A stretch of 64,000 nucleotides of DNA from JADJPG01 sp964491875 (GTDB taxonomy: Bacteria > Verrucomicrobiota > Verrucomicrobiia > Limisphaerales > JADJPG01). The notes under the pieces were generated by a model. That model saw only the letters and a list, made by a program, of their open reading frames with translations, did no database searches and was not told the origin of the DNA. Made by a program: the position numbers and the translations under genes. Positions within the stretch are counted from its first letter, which is position 1. Every line of letters begins with the position of its first letter. Positions 8,404 to 17,526 of the stretch are shown piece after piece. The stretch spans positions 62,001-126,000 of the forward strand of contig CAZBIC010000004.1 in the NCBI GenBank assembly GCA_964491875.1. The letters are read 5' to 3'.

Positions 8404-9318
8404 CTATTCGGAGCCCCAAATCGACTTCAGCTTCTCAATGCCACCTTTGGCATCCGCTGGACTCAGAGACGGGCTGAGTTCGAACACTTTCAGGTGATCG
8501 GGTTTCACCAAGGGCTTGAGCGCTTCCCAATCGATGGTGCCCTTGCCGGGCGGGCGATGATCGCGCCCTGGAAATTCAACATCATGCACGTGGAACCCGT
8601 AGAGGCGCGCCTGCATGGATTCGAGATGGGCCTTGTGATTGATGAAGCCGAGATTCTCTTTGATCTGCGCATGCCCTGTGTCGTGCCAGTAAACGACGGT
8701 GGGATCGCGAAGCTCGCTCATGAACAGCGAGTAGTCGCTCTCGAACGGAATTTCCTCGAGCGCCTCGCGATTCTCGATGCCTAGCTTGATGCCTCGGGGT
8801 TTGGCTTCGTCCACGATGCGACGTATGGACTCCAGCGCGTTCTCCATGTAACGAGCCTTCTTCTTTTCGCGGACCTCGCGCACTTCGCGGCAAAGCTTTT
8901 CAAACTTGGGGGAATCCTTTTTCCCCTCGCCGACCATTTCGATCAACGTGTCGGTGTAGTCCTTCATGTCGACGCAGCCGGTGTGAAGGACGACGAGTTT
9001 GGCCTTTACCCGGACGGCGGTCTCCAGCGTCTTCACCGTGTGTTTGAAGGCGCTCTCGCGTTCGCGGCGATCTTCGGACGAGAACTTGTAGATGTTCGGC
9101 GCGGCGCGATCGACGCCCATGGGCAGGGGGCAAAAATTGTGGAGGCTGGAAATCTTGATTTCGCCGGCTTCGACGGCTTCAAAGATACCCGGCAACAGGC
9201 TGATGCGGATGCCGTGGCTCAATTCGGCATACTCGAATCCCAGATCGCGAATCTCGCGCAACATGGCGCGGCCATCGGTGTGGCGATGCGAGTTCCAGCA
9301 GGTCGACAACGAATACAT
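8404..9318 (-). CDS. Sugar phosphate isomerase/epimerase-like TIM-barrel protein
   Basis: The 304-residue product belongs to the xylose isomerase-like/AP endonuclease 2 superfamily. Metal-binding type motifs are visible: LVVLHTGCVD, LGIENREALEE, WHDTGHAQIKE and GFHVHD, spaced as in these barrels. Its substrate cannot be told from sequence; members act on sugars, inosose or related compounds. It is the first gene of the minus-strand run that continues into the flippase-like protein and the NtrC regulator. Confidence 0.8.
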   Translation of the reverse strand: MYSLSTCWNSHRHTDGRAMLREIRDLGFEYAELSHGIRISLLPGIFEAVEAGEIKISSLHNFCPLPMGVDRAAPNIYKFSSEDRRERESAFKHTVKTLETAVRVKAKLVVLHTGCVDMKDYTDTLIEMVGEGKKDSPKFEKLCREVREVREKKKARYMENALESIRRIVDEAKPRGIKLGIENREALEEIPFESDYSLFMSELRDPTVVYWHDTGHAQIKENLGFINHKAHLESMQARLYGFHVHDVEFPGRDHRPPGKGTIDWEALKPLVKPDHLKVFELSPSLSPADAKGGIEKLKSIWGSE

Positions 9319-9411
9319 ACGAGACGGAATTTAATGCAAAATGGTCTGGGGACAAAGCGCGGACTGGAAGACGGGCCCAGGGCCGCAGTCGTTTCACCTC
9401 CAAGCGCCAAT

Positions 9412-9448
9412 AAAAAGCCGGGTGGGGATTTCAAGGCCCACACCCGGC
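9412..9448 (-). terminator. Rho-independent terminator of rpsU
   Basis: On the minus strand GCCGGGTG (9448-9441) pairs with CACCCGGC (9424-9417), with partial extra pairing of GGG and CCC inside, and is followed by five T residues (9416-9412). It lies 28 bp beyond the rpsU stop. Confidence 0.85.
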
Positions 9449-9475
9449 ATGCAAAGTTCGGACAATCGGAAGTGA

Positions 9476-9673
9476 TTACAAGTCGGCGTAACGCGCAGCC
9501 AGCATCGCGGAGAACCGCGCTACCTTTTCCTTACGGCGGCGACGTTCACTCGGCTTTTCAAAATGCCGGTGATTACGAACTTCTTTCAGGGTGCCTTCGC
9601 GGTCGATTTTCTTTTTCAACCGGCGCAACGCCCGATCCACTGATTCACCTTTTTTTAACCTGATTTCGGTCAA
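9476..9673 (-). CDS. rpsU: Small ribosomal subunit protein bS21
   Basis: The 65-residue, very basic protein has the S21 pattern: a short beta start (TEIRLKKGESVDRALRRLKKK), then KVREVRNHRHFEKPSERRRRK-like helices. S21 acts in translation initiation near the anti-Shine-Dalgarno region. The only start in frame is TTG at 9673, with a purine-rich AGGAAGGAAG tract about 10-12 bases upstream. The gene is monocistronic, with its own terminator, and is divergent from hsp20. Confidence 0.93.
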   Translation of the reverse strand: MTEIRLKKGESVDRALRRLKKKIDREGTLKEVRNHRHFEKPSERRRRKEKVARFSAMLAARYADL

Positions 9674-9834
9674 CTTAACTCACTTCCTTCCTGGGACGGG
9701 AAGCTGGAACTCATGCAACAACTGCAAAGCCCGCTTCAAGTCGGGCCGGAAGCGTATGAATCGGGGTGGGGGTTGTCAACGGTCAAAACCGGATCGTTTG
9801 ATCGATCGGAACCTCAGTTCCCTGACAACGGCGC

Positions 9835-9863
9835 TTGCAGAATGCGAACTCCTGTCTTACGGT
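9835..9863 (+). promoter_or_regulatory. Possible sigma-70 promoter of hsp20
   Basis: TTGCAG (9835-9840) and TACGGT (9858-9863) are separated by 17 bases and would start transcription near 9870, about 10 bases before the ATG. The -10 match is modest. No CIRCE element is visible. The divergent stretch to rpsU (9674-9834) holds no other recognisable site. Confidence 0.3.
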
Positions 9864-9879
9864 CCGATCAGTAGAAGCC

Positions 9880-10290
9880 ATGTGCAAAGTTAACTCTTCC
9901 CTGTATTCGCAGAGTCTCCCGGAGCCCCGGCGGGACGCGGGCGGCCAGTCTCACTGGATTCCAAACACGGATGTTTACACCTCGGAGGAGGGCTTGGTCG
10001 TCAAGGCAGAGCTCGCAGGAATGCGCCGTGAAGACCTGGAGATTTCCGTCGATGGCAACCGACTGCTGATCAGCGGGCAGCGCCAGGACGGTTGCCGCAA
10101 TCCCGGTTGCAAGTTTCTGGTGATGGAGATCGATTACGGCGCGTTTGAGTGTGTGATTGAGATCCCGCCTGGCTACGATCTGTCGAACGCCAAGGCGTCT
10201 TACCAGAACGGTTTCCTCCGCATTGACGTTCCGCCGGCAGCCAAGCCGGTTTCCAAGACCGTTTTCGTTCACATTTCGGAGACTCAATAA
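9880..10290 (+). CDS. Small heat shock protein, Hsp20/alpha-crystallin family
   Basis: This is a holdase chaperone that keeps unfolded proteins soluble. The 136-residue product has a short N-terminus (YSQSLPEPRRDAGG), an alpha-crystallin domain (about 24-125; VKAELAGMRREDLEISVDGN and YQNGFLRIDVP motifs) and a brief C-terminal tail. A conserved A-x-x-x-N-G-x-L motif is visible as AKASYQNGFL. The frame is open from 9835, but I chose ATG 9880 because the upstream part overlaps the likely promoter. It precedes lon, another proteostasis gene, by 54 bp. Confidence 0.9.
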   Translation: MCKVNSSLYSQSLPEPRRDAGGQSHWIPNTDVYTSEEGLVVKAELAGMRREDLEISVDGNRLLISGQRQDGCRNPGCKFLVMEIDYGAFECVIEIPPGYDLSNAKASYQNGFLRIDVPPAAKPVSKTVFVHISETQ

Positions 10291-10344
10291 TCCTCTCCGA
10301 ATTCTCCGTGGCCTCGGAGCAACCATACTCAGAACCGCTCATCG

Positions 10345-12750
10345 ATGGGCTCAGATACTGAATTCATTCGTATACTTGGGTCCGCATCCGACCAAGAAGC
10401 CACTGAAACTCCGGCTCCGAAGCCGCCTCCAAAGGCCCTGCCATCGACGCTTCCCGTGCTTGGCCTCTCGGACATCGTTATTTTTCCCGGGATGGTCGCT
10501 CCTCTGCTCGTCGATACCGCGCAAAGCATCCGGCTTATCGATGATGTCGTCGAAGGCGATCGCCTGCTGGCGTTGGTGCTCCAGAAGAAGCCTGATGTCG
10601 AATCACCGCTCCCGGACGACCTTTACCAATATGGTTGCGGGGCGCGGGTGATGAAGATGCTGAAGTTCCCTGACAACACCGTTCGCGTGTTGGTGGAGGG
10701 TCTCTGGCGCGTGCGCATCACCGAATACGAATCCCAGGATCCTTACCTGCGAGCGAAGGTCGAAGTTCTCAAGGAACTGTCCGTCGATTCAGTGGAAATG
10801 ACGGCCCTGGCGCGCAACGCACACCGGCAGTTTCAGGAAATCATCAAGCTCAACCCGGCACTCCCGGATCAGGTCAAGATTGCCGCGATCAACACCGAGG
10901 CCGGCGGCAACCTCACCGACCTCATCGCGGCGAATCTCAATCTCAGCCTGGACGAGCGGCAGAAGTTGCTGGAGACGACCGATGTCAAAGAGCGGCTGAA
11001 CCGCCTGCAGCCGCTGCTGAATCGCGAGCTCGAAGTCTCCACGCTCAGTTCCAAGATTCAGAACGACGTCGCTAGCACGATGGCGAAGAACCAGCGTGAT
11101 TTCTTTCTGCGCGAACAGATTCGCGCGATTCAGCGTGAGTTGGGCGAAGCGGACCCGGTCGCGACTGAAGCCAACAACCTGCGGGAGCAGGTCGAAAAGG
11201 CCGACTTGCCGGATGAGGTTCGCAAAGTCGCGTTCAAAGAGATCGAACGCCTCTCGCAAATGTCGCCGGCGGTCGCGGAGTATACGATTACCCGCACCTA
11301 TCTCGACTGGATCCTCGGTCTCCCTTGGAACAAAACCAGCGAAGACACGATCGACATTGCTGCGGCGGAGCGGATTCTCGACGAACAACACTTTGGCTTG
11401 GAAAAGGTAAAAGAGCGCCTGCTCGACTTCATCGCCGTCATCAAGCTCAAGAAAGACATCAAGGGCCCGCTCCTGTGCCTCGTCGGCCCTCCCGGCGTCG
11501 GCAAGACATCGCTCGGCAAAAGTGTCGCCGACGCGCTTGGCCGCAAGTTCGCCCGTATTGCGCTGGGCGGCATGCGCGATGAAGCCGAGATTCGTGGCCA
11601 CCGCCGGACGTACGTCGGCGCCATGCCGGGCCGGATCATTCAGACGCTCCGTCGTGTGGAGACGCGCAATCCGGTCATCCTGCTCGACGAGATCGACAAG
11701 CTCGGTTCCGATTTTCGCGGCGATCCGTCGTCGGCGTTGTTGGAAGTCCTCGATCCGCAGCAGAATCACACCTTCACGGATCATTACCTCGATCTTCCCT
11801 TCGATCTGTCACAAGTCCTCTTCATCACCACGGCCAACTGGCTCGATCCGATTCAGGCTGCGCTCCGTGATCGTCTTGAGGTCATCACGCTGCCGAGTTA
11901 CACCGCCTTCGAGAAGCTCCAGATCGCGAAGCGATACCTCGTGCCTCGTCAGTTGGAGGAGCACGGTTTGGCGAAGAAGCGGGTGAAGTTTTCCGACGCC
12001 ACCCTTCGGCAGTTAATCACTGATTACACGCACGAAGCTGGCGTGCGTCAGCTAGAGCGCGAGATCGGCACGCTCACCCGGAAGGCGATTCGAAAGATTG
12101 TCGGGCGGAACGGCGACGCCGGACCGATTGCCATCGAGTCGAAAGCGTTGCCCGATTATCTCGGCCAGCCAAAGTTCGTTTCCGAAGCCGCCGAGAAAAT
12201 CACGGATGCCGGCATCGCAATGGGACTCGCTTGGACTCCGGTTGGTGGCGAGATACTTTTCATTGAAGCCACACGCATGCCGGGCAACGGGAAGTTGACC
12301 CTGACCGGTTCACTCGGCGACGTGATGAAGGAGAGTGCGCAGACGGCGCTCAGTTATCTGCGCAGCAATGCGAAGCAGCTGGGCATCGACATGTCCGACT
12401 TCGACAAACACGACTTGCACATCCATGTGCCGGCCGGGGCGACGCCGAAGGATGGTCCAAGCGCCGGTTCAACGATATCTGTTGCGCTGGCGTCCGTGCT
12501 GACGCGACGGTTGGTTCGCTCTGATCTCGCGATGACCGGCGAGATCAGCCTGCGCGGGCGAGTGCTGCGGGTGGGTGGCATCAAGGAGAAGGTGATGGCC
12601 GCCGCGCGTTCCGGACTGAAACAGGTCATCCTGCCGGCCCAGAACAAGAGCGATTGGGCGGAAGTGCCGGACGAGGTTCGCAAGAAGATGAAAGTCCACT
12701 TTGTGGAGCACATCTCTGAACTCATCCGGCTCGCACTTCGTCCGAAGTGA
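10345..12750 (+). CDS. lon: ATP-dependent protease Lon
   Basis: The 801-residue cytoplasmic protease has an N-terminal LAN substrate-binding domain (about 30-225), a helical region and an AAA+ module. The AAA+ module has Walker A GPPGVGKTS (381-389) and Walker B VILLDEIDK. The C-terminal S16 protease domain carries the Ser/Lys dyad at about Ser706 (PKDGPSAGS) and Lys749 (GGIKEKV). Length fits LonA. Together with Hsp20 it forms a proteostasis pair. The downstream gene begins 4 bp after the stop. Confidence 0.97.
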   Translation: MGSDTEFIRILGSASDQEATETPAPKPPPKALPSTLPVLGLSDIVIFPGMVAPLLVDTAQSIRLIDDVVEGDRLLALVLQKKPDVESPLPDDLYQYGCGARVMKMLKFPDNTVRVLVEGLWRVRITEYESQDPYLRAKVEVLKELSVDSVEMTALARNAHRQFQEIIKLNPALPDQVKIAAINTEAGGNLTDLIAANLNLSLDERQKLLETTDVKERLNRLQPLLNRELEVSTLSSKIQNDVASTMAKNQRDFFLREQIRAIQRELGEADPVATEANNLREQVEKADLPDEVRKVAFKEIERLSQMSPAVAEYTITRTYLDWILGLPWNKTSEDTIDIAAAERILDEQHFGLEKVKERLLDFIAVIKLKKDIKGPLLCLVGPPGVGKTSLGKSVADALGRKFARIALGGMRDEAEIRGHRRTYVGAMPGRIIQTLRRVETRNPVILLDEIDKLGSDFRGDPSSALLEVLDPQQNHTFTDHYLDLPFDLSQVLFITTANWLDPIQAALRDRLEVITLPSYTAFEKLQIAKRYLVPRQLEEHGLAKKRVKFSDATLRQLITDYTHEAGVRQLEREIGTLTRKAIRKIVGRNGDAGPIAIESKALPDYLGQPKFVSEAAEKITDAGIAMGLAWTPVGGEILFIEATRMPGNGKLTLTGSLGDVMKESAQTALSYLRSNAKQLGIDMSDFDKHDLHIHVPAGATPKDGPSAGSTISVALASVLTRRLVRSDLAMTGEISLRGRVLRVGGIKEKVMAAARSGLKQVILPAQNKSDWAEVPDEVRKKMKVHFVEHISELIRLALRPK

Positions 12751-12754
12751 TACG

Positions 12755-13492
12755 ATGCGCGTCGCCATTCTGTTGCTCAGCCTGGTTGCGGTAACTACAG
12801 TTCGCTCGGCCGAGAGCAAGTCCGCTGTCACTCCATTGCCACTGCCGGATCCGGATCGTGCCGGGCAGGAACTGGCGGCCAAGTTGCGCGATGCCATGCC
12901 GGAGGCGGATTCGAGTTTCAGCGGCACCTTTCAAATCACCACTTCGGACGATACGATTCGCATCGTTCCAATCACCTCGACGATCACCGCCACCTCAACG
13001 AATTGGACGGTGACGTATCGAGCCACGCCGACGAATGGCGCGTTGCCCGAAGTTCTCACCATCCTTCACACACCCGGCCAGCCGAGTCGTTATTCCCACT
13101 CGGTGGGAACGGCGCCAGTCCAGCCGGTGAATTTGGCTGCGGCGTTTGCGGGCTCGGATTTCTCGATCACGGACCTCGGATTGGAGTTCTTCCACTGGCC
13201 CAAGCAGCGCCGCGAGAAACACGAGATGCGGCACAGCCGGAATTGTCATGTGCTCGAAAGCGTCAGCGGCAATCCCTCGACTTCCGGCTACGCGCGAGTG
13301 ATGAGCTGGGTGGACATCGAGAGCGGTGGTATTGTCCGCGCCGAGGCCTATGACAAGGCCGGCAAGAAGGTGAAGGAGTTCAAGGTCGGCCACTTTCGGA
13401 AGGTCGATGGACGCTGGCACCTGGAGAGCATGAAGATCTGGACGCCAACCACCGGCCAGGAGACGGAGTTGAAGTTCGATTTGAACAAGTAG
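12755..13492 (+). CDS. LolA-like outer membrane lipoprotein-sorting protein
   Basis: The 245-residue product has a signal peptide (about residues 1-19). Its C-terminal half is typical of the LolA-like family of uncharacterised periplasmic proteins, with motifs such as SRNCHVLES, GYARVMSWVDIESGGIVRAE and VDGRWHLESMKIWTP. These proteins have a half-barrel that binds lipid chains; the actual cargo is unknown. The ATG at 12755 lies 4 bp after the lon stop, and the upstream frame overlaps lon, so 12755 is preferred. Confidence 0.78.
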   Translation: MRVAILLLSLVAVTTVRSAESKSAVTPLPLPDPDRAGQELAAKLRDAMPEADSSFSGTFQITTSDDTIRIVPITSTITATSTNWTVTYRATPTNGALPEVLTILHTPGQPSRYSHSVGTAPVQPVNLAAAFAGSDFSITDLGLEFFHWPKQRREKHEMRHSRNCHVLESVSGNPSTSGYARVMSWVDIESGGIVRAEAYDKAGKKVKEFKVGHFRKVDGRWHLESMKIWTPTTGQETELKFDLNK

Positions 13493-13556
13493 CCGCCCGC
13501 CTGATTTTTCTGCGTGCCGCGTGTGACATCTGCCGGCGAGCGCTGTCGAATCAGTG

Positions 13557-14147
13557 ATGTCAGCCCTGATCACCGAAAACCCTGTGGAGCCCGCACCCGA
13601 GACATCGAGCGAAACCACCGCCGCGGGACGTGTCCCGCTGGAACCGCCGGAGCTGGAGGCGATCTACGAGGAGCATTCCCGCCCCGTTTATTATCTCGCC
13701 CTCCGCATGCTCGGCGATCCCACTCAGGCCGAGGATGCTACCCACGATGTCTTCCTGAAGGCGTATCGCAAGCTCGGTGATTTCAAAGGCAACTCCAGCA
13801 TTCGCACCTGGCTGTATCGCATCACCATCAACCACTGCCAGAACCTCCTTCAAACCTGGCACCGCCGAAACATCCACGGCACCGATGACGAGGCGGTCTG
13901 GGAACGCGCCGCCGGCACCAGCGACAGTCCGTTGCGCGTGCTGGAAACGAAGGAGCTCGGCCAGCGCATCCAGAAATCCCTCGACGCCCTTCCGGAAGAA
14001 TACCGCCTGCTGCTCCTGCTCGTCGCCGACGAGAAGCTGAGCTACGACGAAGTCGGCGCCTTGACCGGCCAGAGCAGTGACGCCGTGCGCGGCAAACTGC
14101 ATCGGGCTCGCAAGACCTTTGCCGCCGCCTTCCACCAGACCGCCTGA
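13557..14147 (+). CDS. ECF-type RNA polymerase sigma factor
   Basis: The 196-residue product has region 2 (YYLALRMLGDPTQAEDATHD, about 43-62, with FLKAYRKL) and region 4 (LPEEYRLLLLLV...LSYDEVGALTGQSSDAVRGK, about 140-185). The Asp-rich linker between them is normal for the group. It would direct RNA polymerase to a small stress or envelope regulon. An in-frame GTG just before the ATG could also be used. The next small gene may be its regulator. Confidence 0.9.
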   Translation: MSALITENPVEPAPETSSETTAAGRVPLEPPELEAIYEEHSRPVYYLALRMLGDPTQAEDATHDVFLKAYRKLGDFKGNSSIRTWLYRITINHCQNLLQTWHRRNIHGTDDEAVWERAAGTSDSPLRVLETKELGQRIQKSLDALPEEYRLLLLLVADEKLSYDEVGALTGQSSDAVRGKLHRARKTFAAAFHQTA

Positions 14148-14174
14148 CCTCCCACGCCCAACCACAAGACCACC

Positions 14175-14405
14175 ATGAACCGACCCACTTCCAAGCTGAA
14201 TCAGCGCCAGCACGAAGAAACCGTCTCCCAACAACAGAGCGCCCAGGAAACCGTCACGGTCGAATTCGCCACCGCCGAGGAAATGCTCCGTCACGATGCG
14301 GGGCAGGCAGCGGTGCCGCCGGCCGTGGCGGAGCGATTGCAGCGTTCCATCGCGAACGAGCCGAAGCCACAACCGTCCTGGTGGCAGCGACTGTTCAAGG
14401 GCTGA
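14175..14405 (+). CDS. Small protein downstream of the ECF sigma factor
   Basis: This 76-residue hydrophilic protein has Gln-rich and Glu-rich stretches and a C-terminal PSWWQRLFKG tail that looks amphipathic. No zinc-binding anti-sigma HxxxCxxC motif is present. It starts 27 bp after the sigma factor stop on the same strand and could be a truncated or unusual anti-sigma partner. I do not recognise it; function unknown. Confidence 0.6.
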   Translation: MNRPTSKLNQRQHEETVSQQQSAQETVTVEFATAEEMLRHDAGQAAVPPAVAERLQRSIANEPKPQPSWWQRLFKG

Positions 14406-14509
14406 TTCCGCGAACGAGTTTGAACTGTGCGGTTGCGAAATGTCCTCCGCCGGGCGACAGATAGCTGAACCCGGACGGACGAGTTAGAACATCGACTGGT
14501 GGGCCATTG

Positions 14510-16063
14510 ATGACGCCATCCCTCACATCCAGCATTGCTGCGGAGATCGAAACCCTCATTCGCGCCCGATATCCGATTCTTTATCTCGTCACCAGCGAGG
14601 AGCTGCGCGCCGAGCAAATCATCGCGGAGGTCGCGCAGCGGCGACAGAAGAAGGTCTTCGAGTGGAGCTGCAGTACGGGCGTCGTGCCGGCCGGAGCGTC
14701 CATCCAATCGCAGAAAAGCCGCAATGCCGCGACCCGCGAACCGCTGGCGGCACTGGAGCAGGTCATCGAACAAATCGAGCCCGCGATTTTTGTCTTCAAG
14801 GATTTTCATCCCTTCCTCACGCGGAACAATCATCTCGTGACGCGTCGGCTTAAGGAAATCGCGCTGCACTTGAAGAACAGCTTCAAGACCATCGTGATCA
14901 TTTCGTCGGTGCTGGAGATTCCAGTGGAACTGGAAAAGGAGATCACCGTTCTCACCGTCCCGTTGCCGTCCCGCGAAGAGCTTGAGTTGTTGCTCGCCAA
15001 AATCCTCGATGACGTGAAGCAGTTCAAACACGTCTCCATCGAGCTCGACCCCGCCGGACGCGAGCGTCTTCTGCAGGCGGCGCTAGGCCTCACGCAGGGC
15101 GAGGCGGAGAACGTCTTCGCGAAGATCATTGTGAAGGACCAGCGCCTGAGCGCGGATGACGTAGGCGAAGTCTTTGCCCAGAAACAGCAGATCATCCGCA
15201 AGAGCGGTCTGCTGGATTACTATGCGGCCAGCGAAAGCTTCGACCACATCGGCGGTCTCGCGGTGCTGAAAGACTGGCTGAACAAACGTGCCGTCGCGTT
15301 CAGTTCCGAGGCGCGCGACTTTGGGCTCCCGTCGCCAAAGGGCATCCTGCTCCTCGGTGTCCAAGGCTGCGGTAAGAGTCTTTGTGCGAAAGCCGTAGCC
15401 AGCCACTGGCAGCTGCCGTTGCTCCGCTTCGACATGGGACGGATGTTCGGCAGCCTCGTTGGTTCTTCTGAGGAGAACGTGCGTCGCGCGATCTCTGTCG
15501 CGGAATCCGTCGCGCCGGCGATTCTGTGGGTGGACGAAATCGACAAAGCGTTCGCTGGCTCGCAGAGCTCCGGCGGCGCGGATGGCGGAACGGCGGCCCG
15601 CGTTTTCGGCACGTTCCTCACTTGGCTTTCGGAGAAGAGCGCGCCTGTTTTTGTGGTGGCGACGGCGAACGACATCTCGCAGCTGCCGCCCGAACTGCTG
15701 AGGAAAGGGCGCTTCGATGAAATCTTCTTCGTTGATCTGCCATCGCCCGAAGAGCGCACGGAAGTCTTTCGGATTCACCTCGCGAAACGAGGTCGCGATC
15801 CGGAGCGTTTCGACATCGCGGCGATGGTGGAGGCGAGCCGGGATTTCAGCGGAGCGGAAGTCGAGGAGGCCATCATCAGTGCGCTCTACGAGGCGTTCTA
15901 TGGCCGGGAAGAATTGCAGACGGCGCACGTCTTATCTGTACTGGCCGAGACGGTGCCGCTGGCGCGCACGATGGACGAGCAGATCGGCCAGTTGCGATCG
16001 TGGGCGGATGGTCGGGCGCGGAACGCCAGCGTGCCGCGTGGCGCGCGGAGTTCGGAATCCTAG
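14510..16063 (+). CDS. AAA+ ATPase of the Ycf46 type
   Basis: The 517-residue product has an N-terminal region (about 1-230) typical of Ycf46-like proteins, which opens with an IETLIRARYPILYLVTSEE motif. A classic AAA module follows: Walker A GVQGCGKS near 283, Walker B AILWVDEIDK near 340, and an arginine-finger region ELLRKGRFDEIF. A C-terminal helical lid completes it. Cyanobacterial and plastid Ycf46 proteins have been linked to CO2-use regulation, but the role in this organism is unknown. ATG 14510 is preferred over the TTG just before it. Confidence 0.88.
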   Translation: MTPSLTSSIAAEIETLIRARYPILYLVTSEELRAEQIIAEVAQRRQKKVFEWSCSTGVVPAGASIQSQKSRNAATREPLAALEQVIEQIEPAIFVFKDFHPFLTRNNHLVTRRLKEIALHLKNSFKTIVIISSVLEIPVELEKEITVLTVPLPSREELELLLAKILDDVKQFKHVSIELDPAGRERLLQAALGLTQGEAENVFAKIIVKDQRLSADDVGEVFAQKQQIIRKSGLLDYYAASESFDHIGGLAVLKDWLNKRAVAFSSEARDFGLPSPKGILLLGVQGCGKSLCAKAVASHWQLPLLRFDMGRMFGSLVGSSEENVRRAISVAESVAPAILWVDEIDKAFAGSQSSGGADGGTAARVFGTFLTWLSEKSAPVFVVATANDISQLPPELLRKGRFDEIFFVDLPSPEERTEVFRIHLAKRGRDPERFDIAAMVEASRDFSGAEVEEAIISALYEAFYGREELQTAHVLSVLAETVPLARTMDEQIGQLRSWADGRARNASVPRGARSSES

Positions 16064-16092
16064 CGGAAGCTAAAGACGGAAGGAGAACGGTT

Positions 16093-16374
16093 ATGTGGAA
16101 GTCCTTTGCAGAACACTTCAAGGAATGTGGTCGCCACAGTGGCGGATTCTTTTTGCTGGGGCTATTAGGCGCGCCGTTGTGCGCCGCGATGGTATCAATG
16201 CTGGGCCCGTGGACAGCGAATCTCCTCTGGGCAACGTGGGCAGTGCTCTTTGCTCATGGATTCGTGAAGTTCGTCCATCAATGGCGCCACCCGGTGCGCC
16301 TCGGAAGATTGCCGCCTTTGTCGCGACACGATTTGCGGGTAGCCCGGTCCAAGCTCATGAAGTGTCGAAACTAA
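16093..16374 (+). CDS. Small two-helix membrane protein
   Basis: The 93-residue product has two hydrophobic segments (about 15-38 and 42-60) and a basic C-terminal tail. The ATG at 16093 is supported by an AGGAGA motif 6 bases upstream, and the longer open frame from 16000 overlaps the ATPase gene. No family recognised. The following 96 bp (16375-16470) hold no visible site. Confidence 0.6.
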   Translation: MWKSFAEHFKECGRHSGGFFLLGLLGAPLCAAMVSMLGPWTANLLWATWAVLFAHGFVKFVHQWRHPVRLGRLPPLSRHDLRVARSKLMKCRN

Positions 16375-16470
16375 CCCAGACGACCTCCGCCGCATTGGCC
16401 GGGCGAATTTTTCGCTCGCGCCCACGGCCCGTTTGGCGTTCCAGTAATCCCACCAGCCGCCAATACTGCC

Positions 16471-17244
16471 ATGAGCCGCTTCGCCAATCTTGAGTTCAAC
16501 GACGAATCGAAGGGCCGTTCGCAGCAAACCCCCGTCAATACCGACGCCGACCGTCATAGTGCCGAGGCGCAAACGGCGTTCGAGCGCGCCGACTTCGAGC
16601 AGGCGCTCCGCTCCTACTCCCGGGTGTTGGAGCACAATCCCCAGCATGTGCCGGCATGGACGGGCCAGGTCCGGGCGTTGATCGAGCTCGGGGAATTTCA
16701 GGAAGCCCGCCTCTGGGCGGACAAGGCGCTCGAACGTTTCCCCAGCGATCCCGAACTGCTCGCGGCCAAAGGCGTCGCGCTCAGTCGCTGCGGCGATCTG
16801 GATGACGCGCTGACCTTTTCGGATGCGAGCATCGCGGAACGCGGCGACACGCCCTACGTCTGGCTGGCGCGCGGCGATGTCCTGCTTGCCCGCGGCGAGA
16901 AGCGGGCGGATTACTGTTTCGACAAGGCACTCGGTCTGGCCGCGGCGGATTGGTTCATCGCGTGGCTGGCGGCGCGCATCCGGGTGTTCTACAAGCAATT
17001 CACTCTCGCGCTGAAGTTCGCGCAGCAGGCGCTGGAGCTGAAGCCGGACAACGAGGTGCTCTGGCTTTGCGCGGGTCGATGCCAGAAGGAACTGGGCTTG
17101 ATTGGTCCGGCGCGAAACTCGTTTCAACAAGCGCTCCAACTTCACCCGCGCTGGCACGAAGCCGAGCGTGCCATGAGCAGTCTGGCTGAGACGACGATGG
17201 TGCAAAGGCTCGGCGGGTGGTGGAGAAGGCAGACGAAGAACTAG
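16471..17244 (+). CDS. Tetratricopeptide repeat protein
   Basis: The 257-residue soluble protein has about five TPR-like helical pairs (for example AQTAFERADFEQALRSYSRV, ALIELGEFQEARLWADKAL and KFAQQALELKPDNEVLWLC). TPR arrays act as scaffolds for protein complexes. There is no signal peptide, so it is likely cytoplasmic. It lies just upstream of a small membrane protein and pilT and may belong to the pilus or envelope machinery (inference). Confidence 0.8.
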   Translation: MSRFANLEFNDESKGRSQQTPVNTDADRHSAEAQTAFERADFEQALRSYSRVLEHNPQHVPAWTGQVRALIELGEFQEARLWADKALERFPSDPELLAAKGVALSRCGDLDDALTFSDASIAERGDTPYVWLARGDVLLARGEKRADYCFDKALGLAAADWFIAWLAARIRVFYKQFTLALKFAQQALELKPDNEVLWLCAGRCQKELGLIGPARNSFQQALQLHPRWHEAERAMSSLAETTMVQRLGGWWRRQTKN

Positions 17245-17253
17245 GAGGCGAGT

Positions 17254-17469
17254 ATTACTACACTGACACTCATTCGAGATATCCTGCTCTGGCTTGCGGT
17301 AATGTCAGCCGTGGTTGTTGCATTTTGGATTTTCCCACGCTTGTTCCTTGCTCAGTTCTCTCCACTGATCTGGCAGAGCGTTAAGCGCCATCCAGTCCTT
17401 CATCTCCTTTGGGGAATAACCGGATTTCTGGTATTCTATTTATTCTTCAAAATCCTGATCCCAAAATAG
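17254..17469 (+). CDS. Small two-helix membrane protein, unusual start codon
   Basis: Codons run open from 17245 to a TAG at 17467, giving about 71 residues with two strong hydrophobic helices (ILLWLAVMSAVVVAFWIF and LLWGITGFLVFYLFFKILI) joined by a short basic loop. A perfect AGGAGG sits at 17243-17248, but the first codons in frame are ATT (17254) and CTG (17263). The first ATG (17302) would remove most of helix 1 and has no ribosome site. I infer an ATT or CTG start. Base composition is more AT-rich than its neighbours. Family unknown. Confidence 0.5.
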   Translation: MTTLTLIRDILLWLAVMSAVVVAFWIFPRLFLAQFSPLIWQSVKRHPVLHLLWGITGFLVFYLFFKILIPK

Positions 17470-17526
17470 TCCGAAACAAAATGATGACAACTGCTCTAAA
17501 TGCTGGTCACCCGACACTTTGACTAA

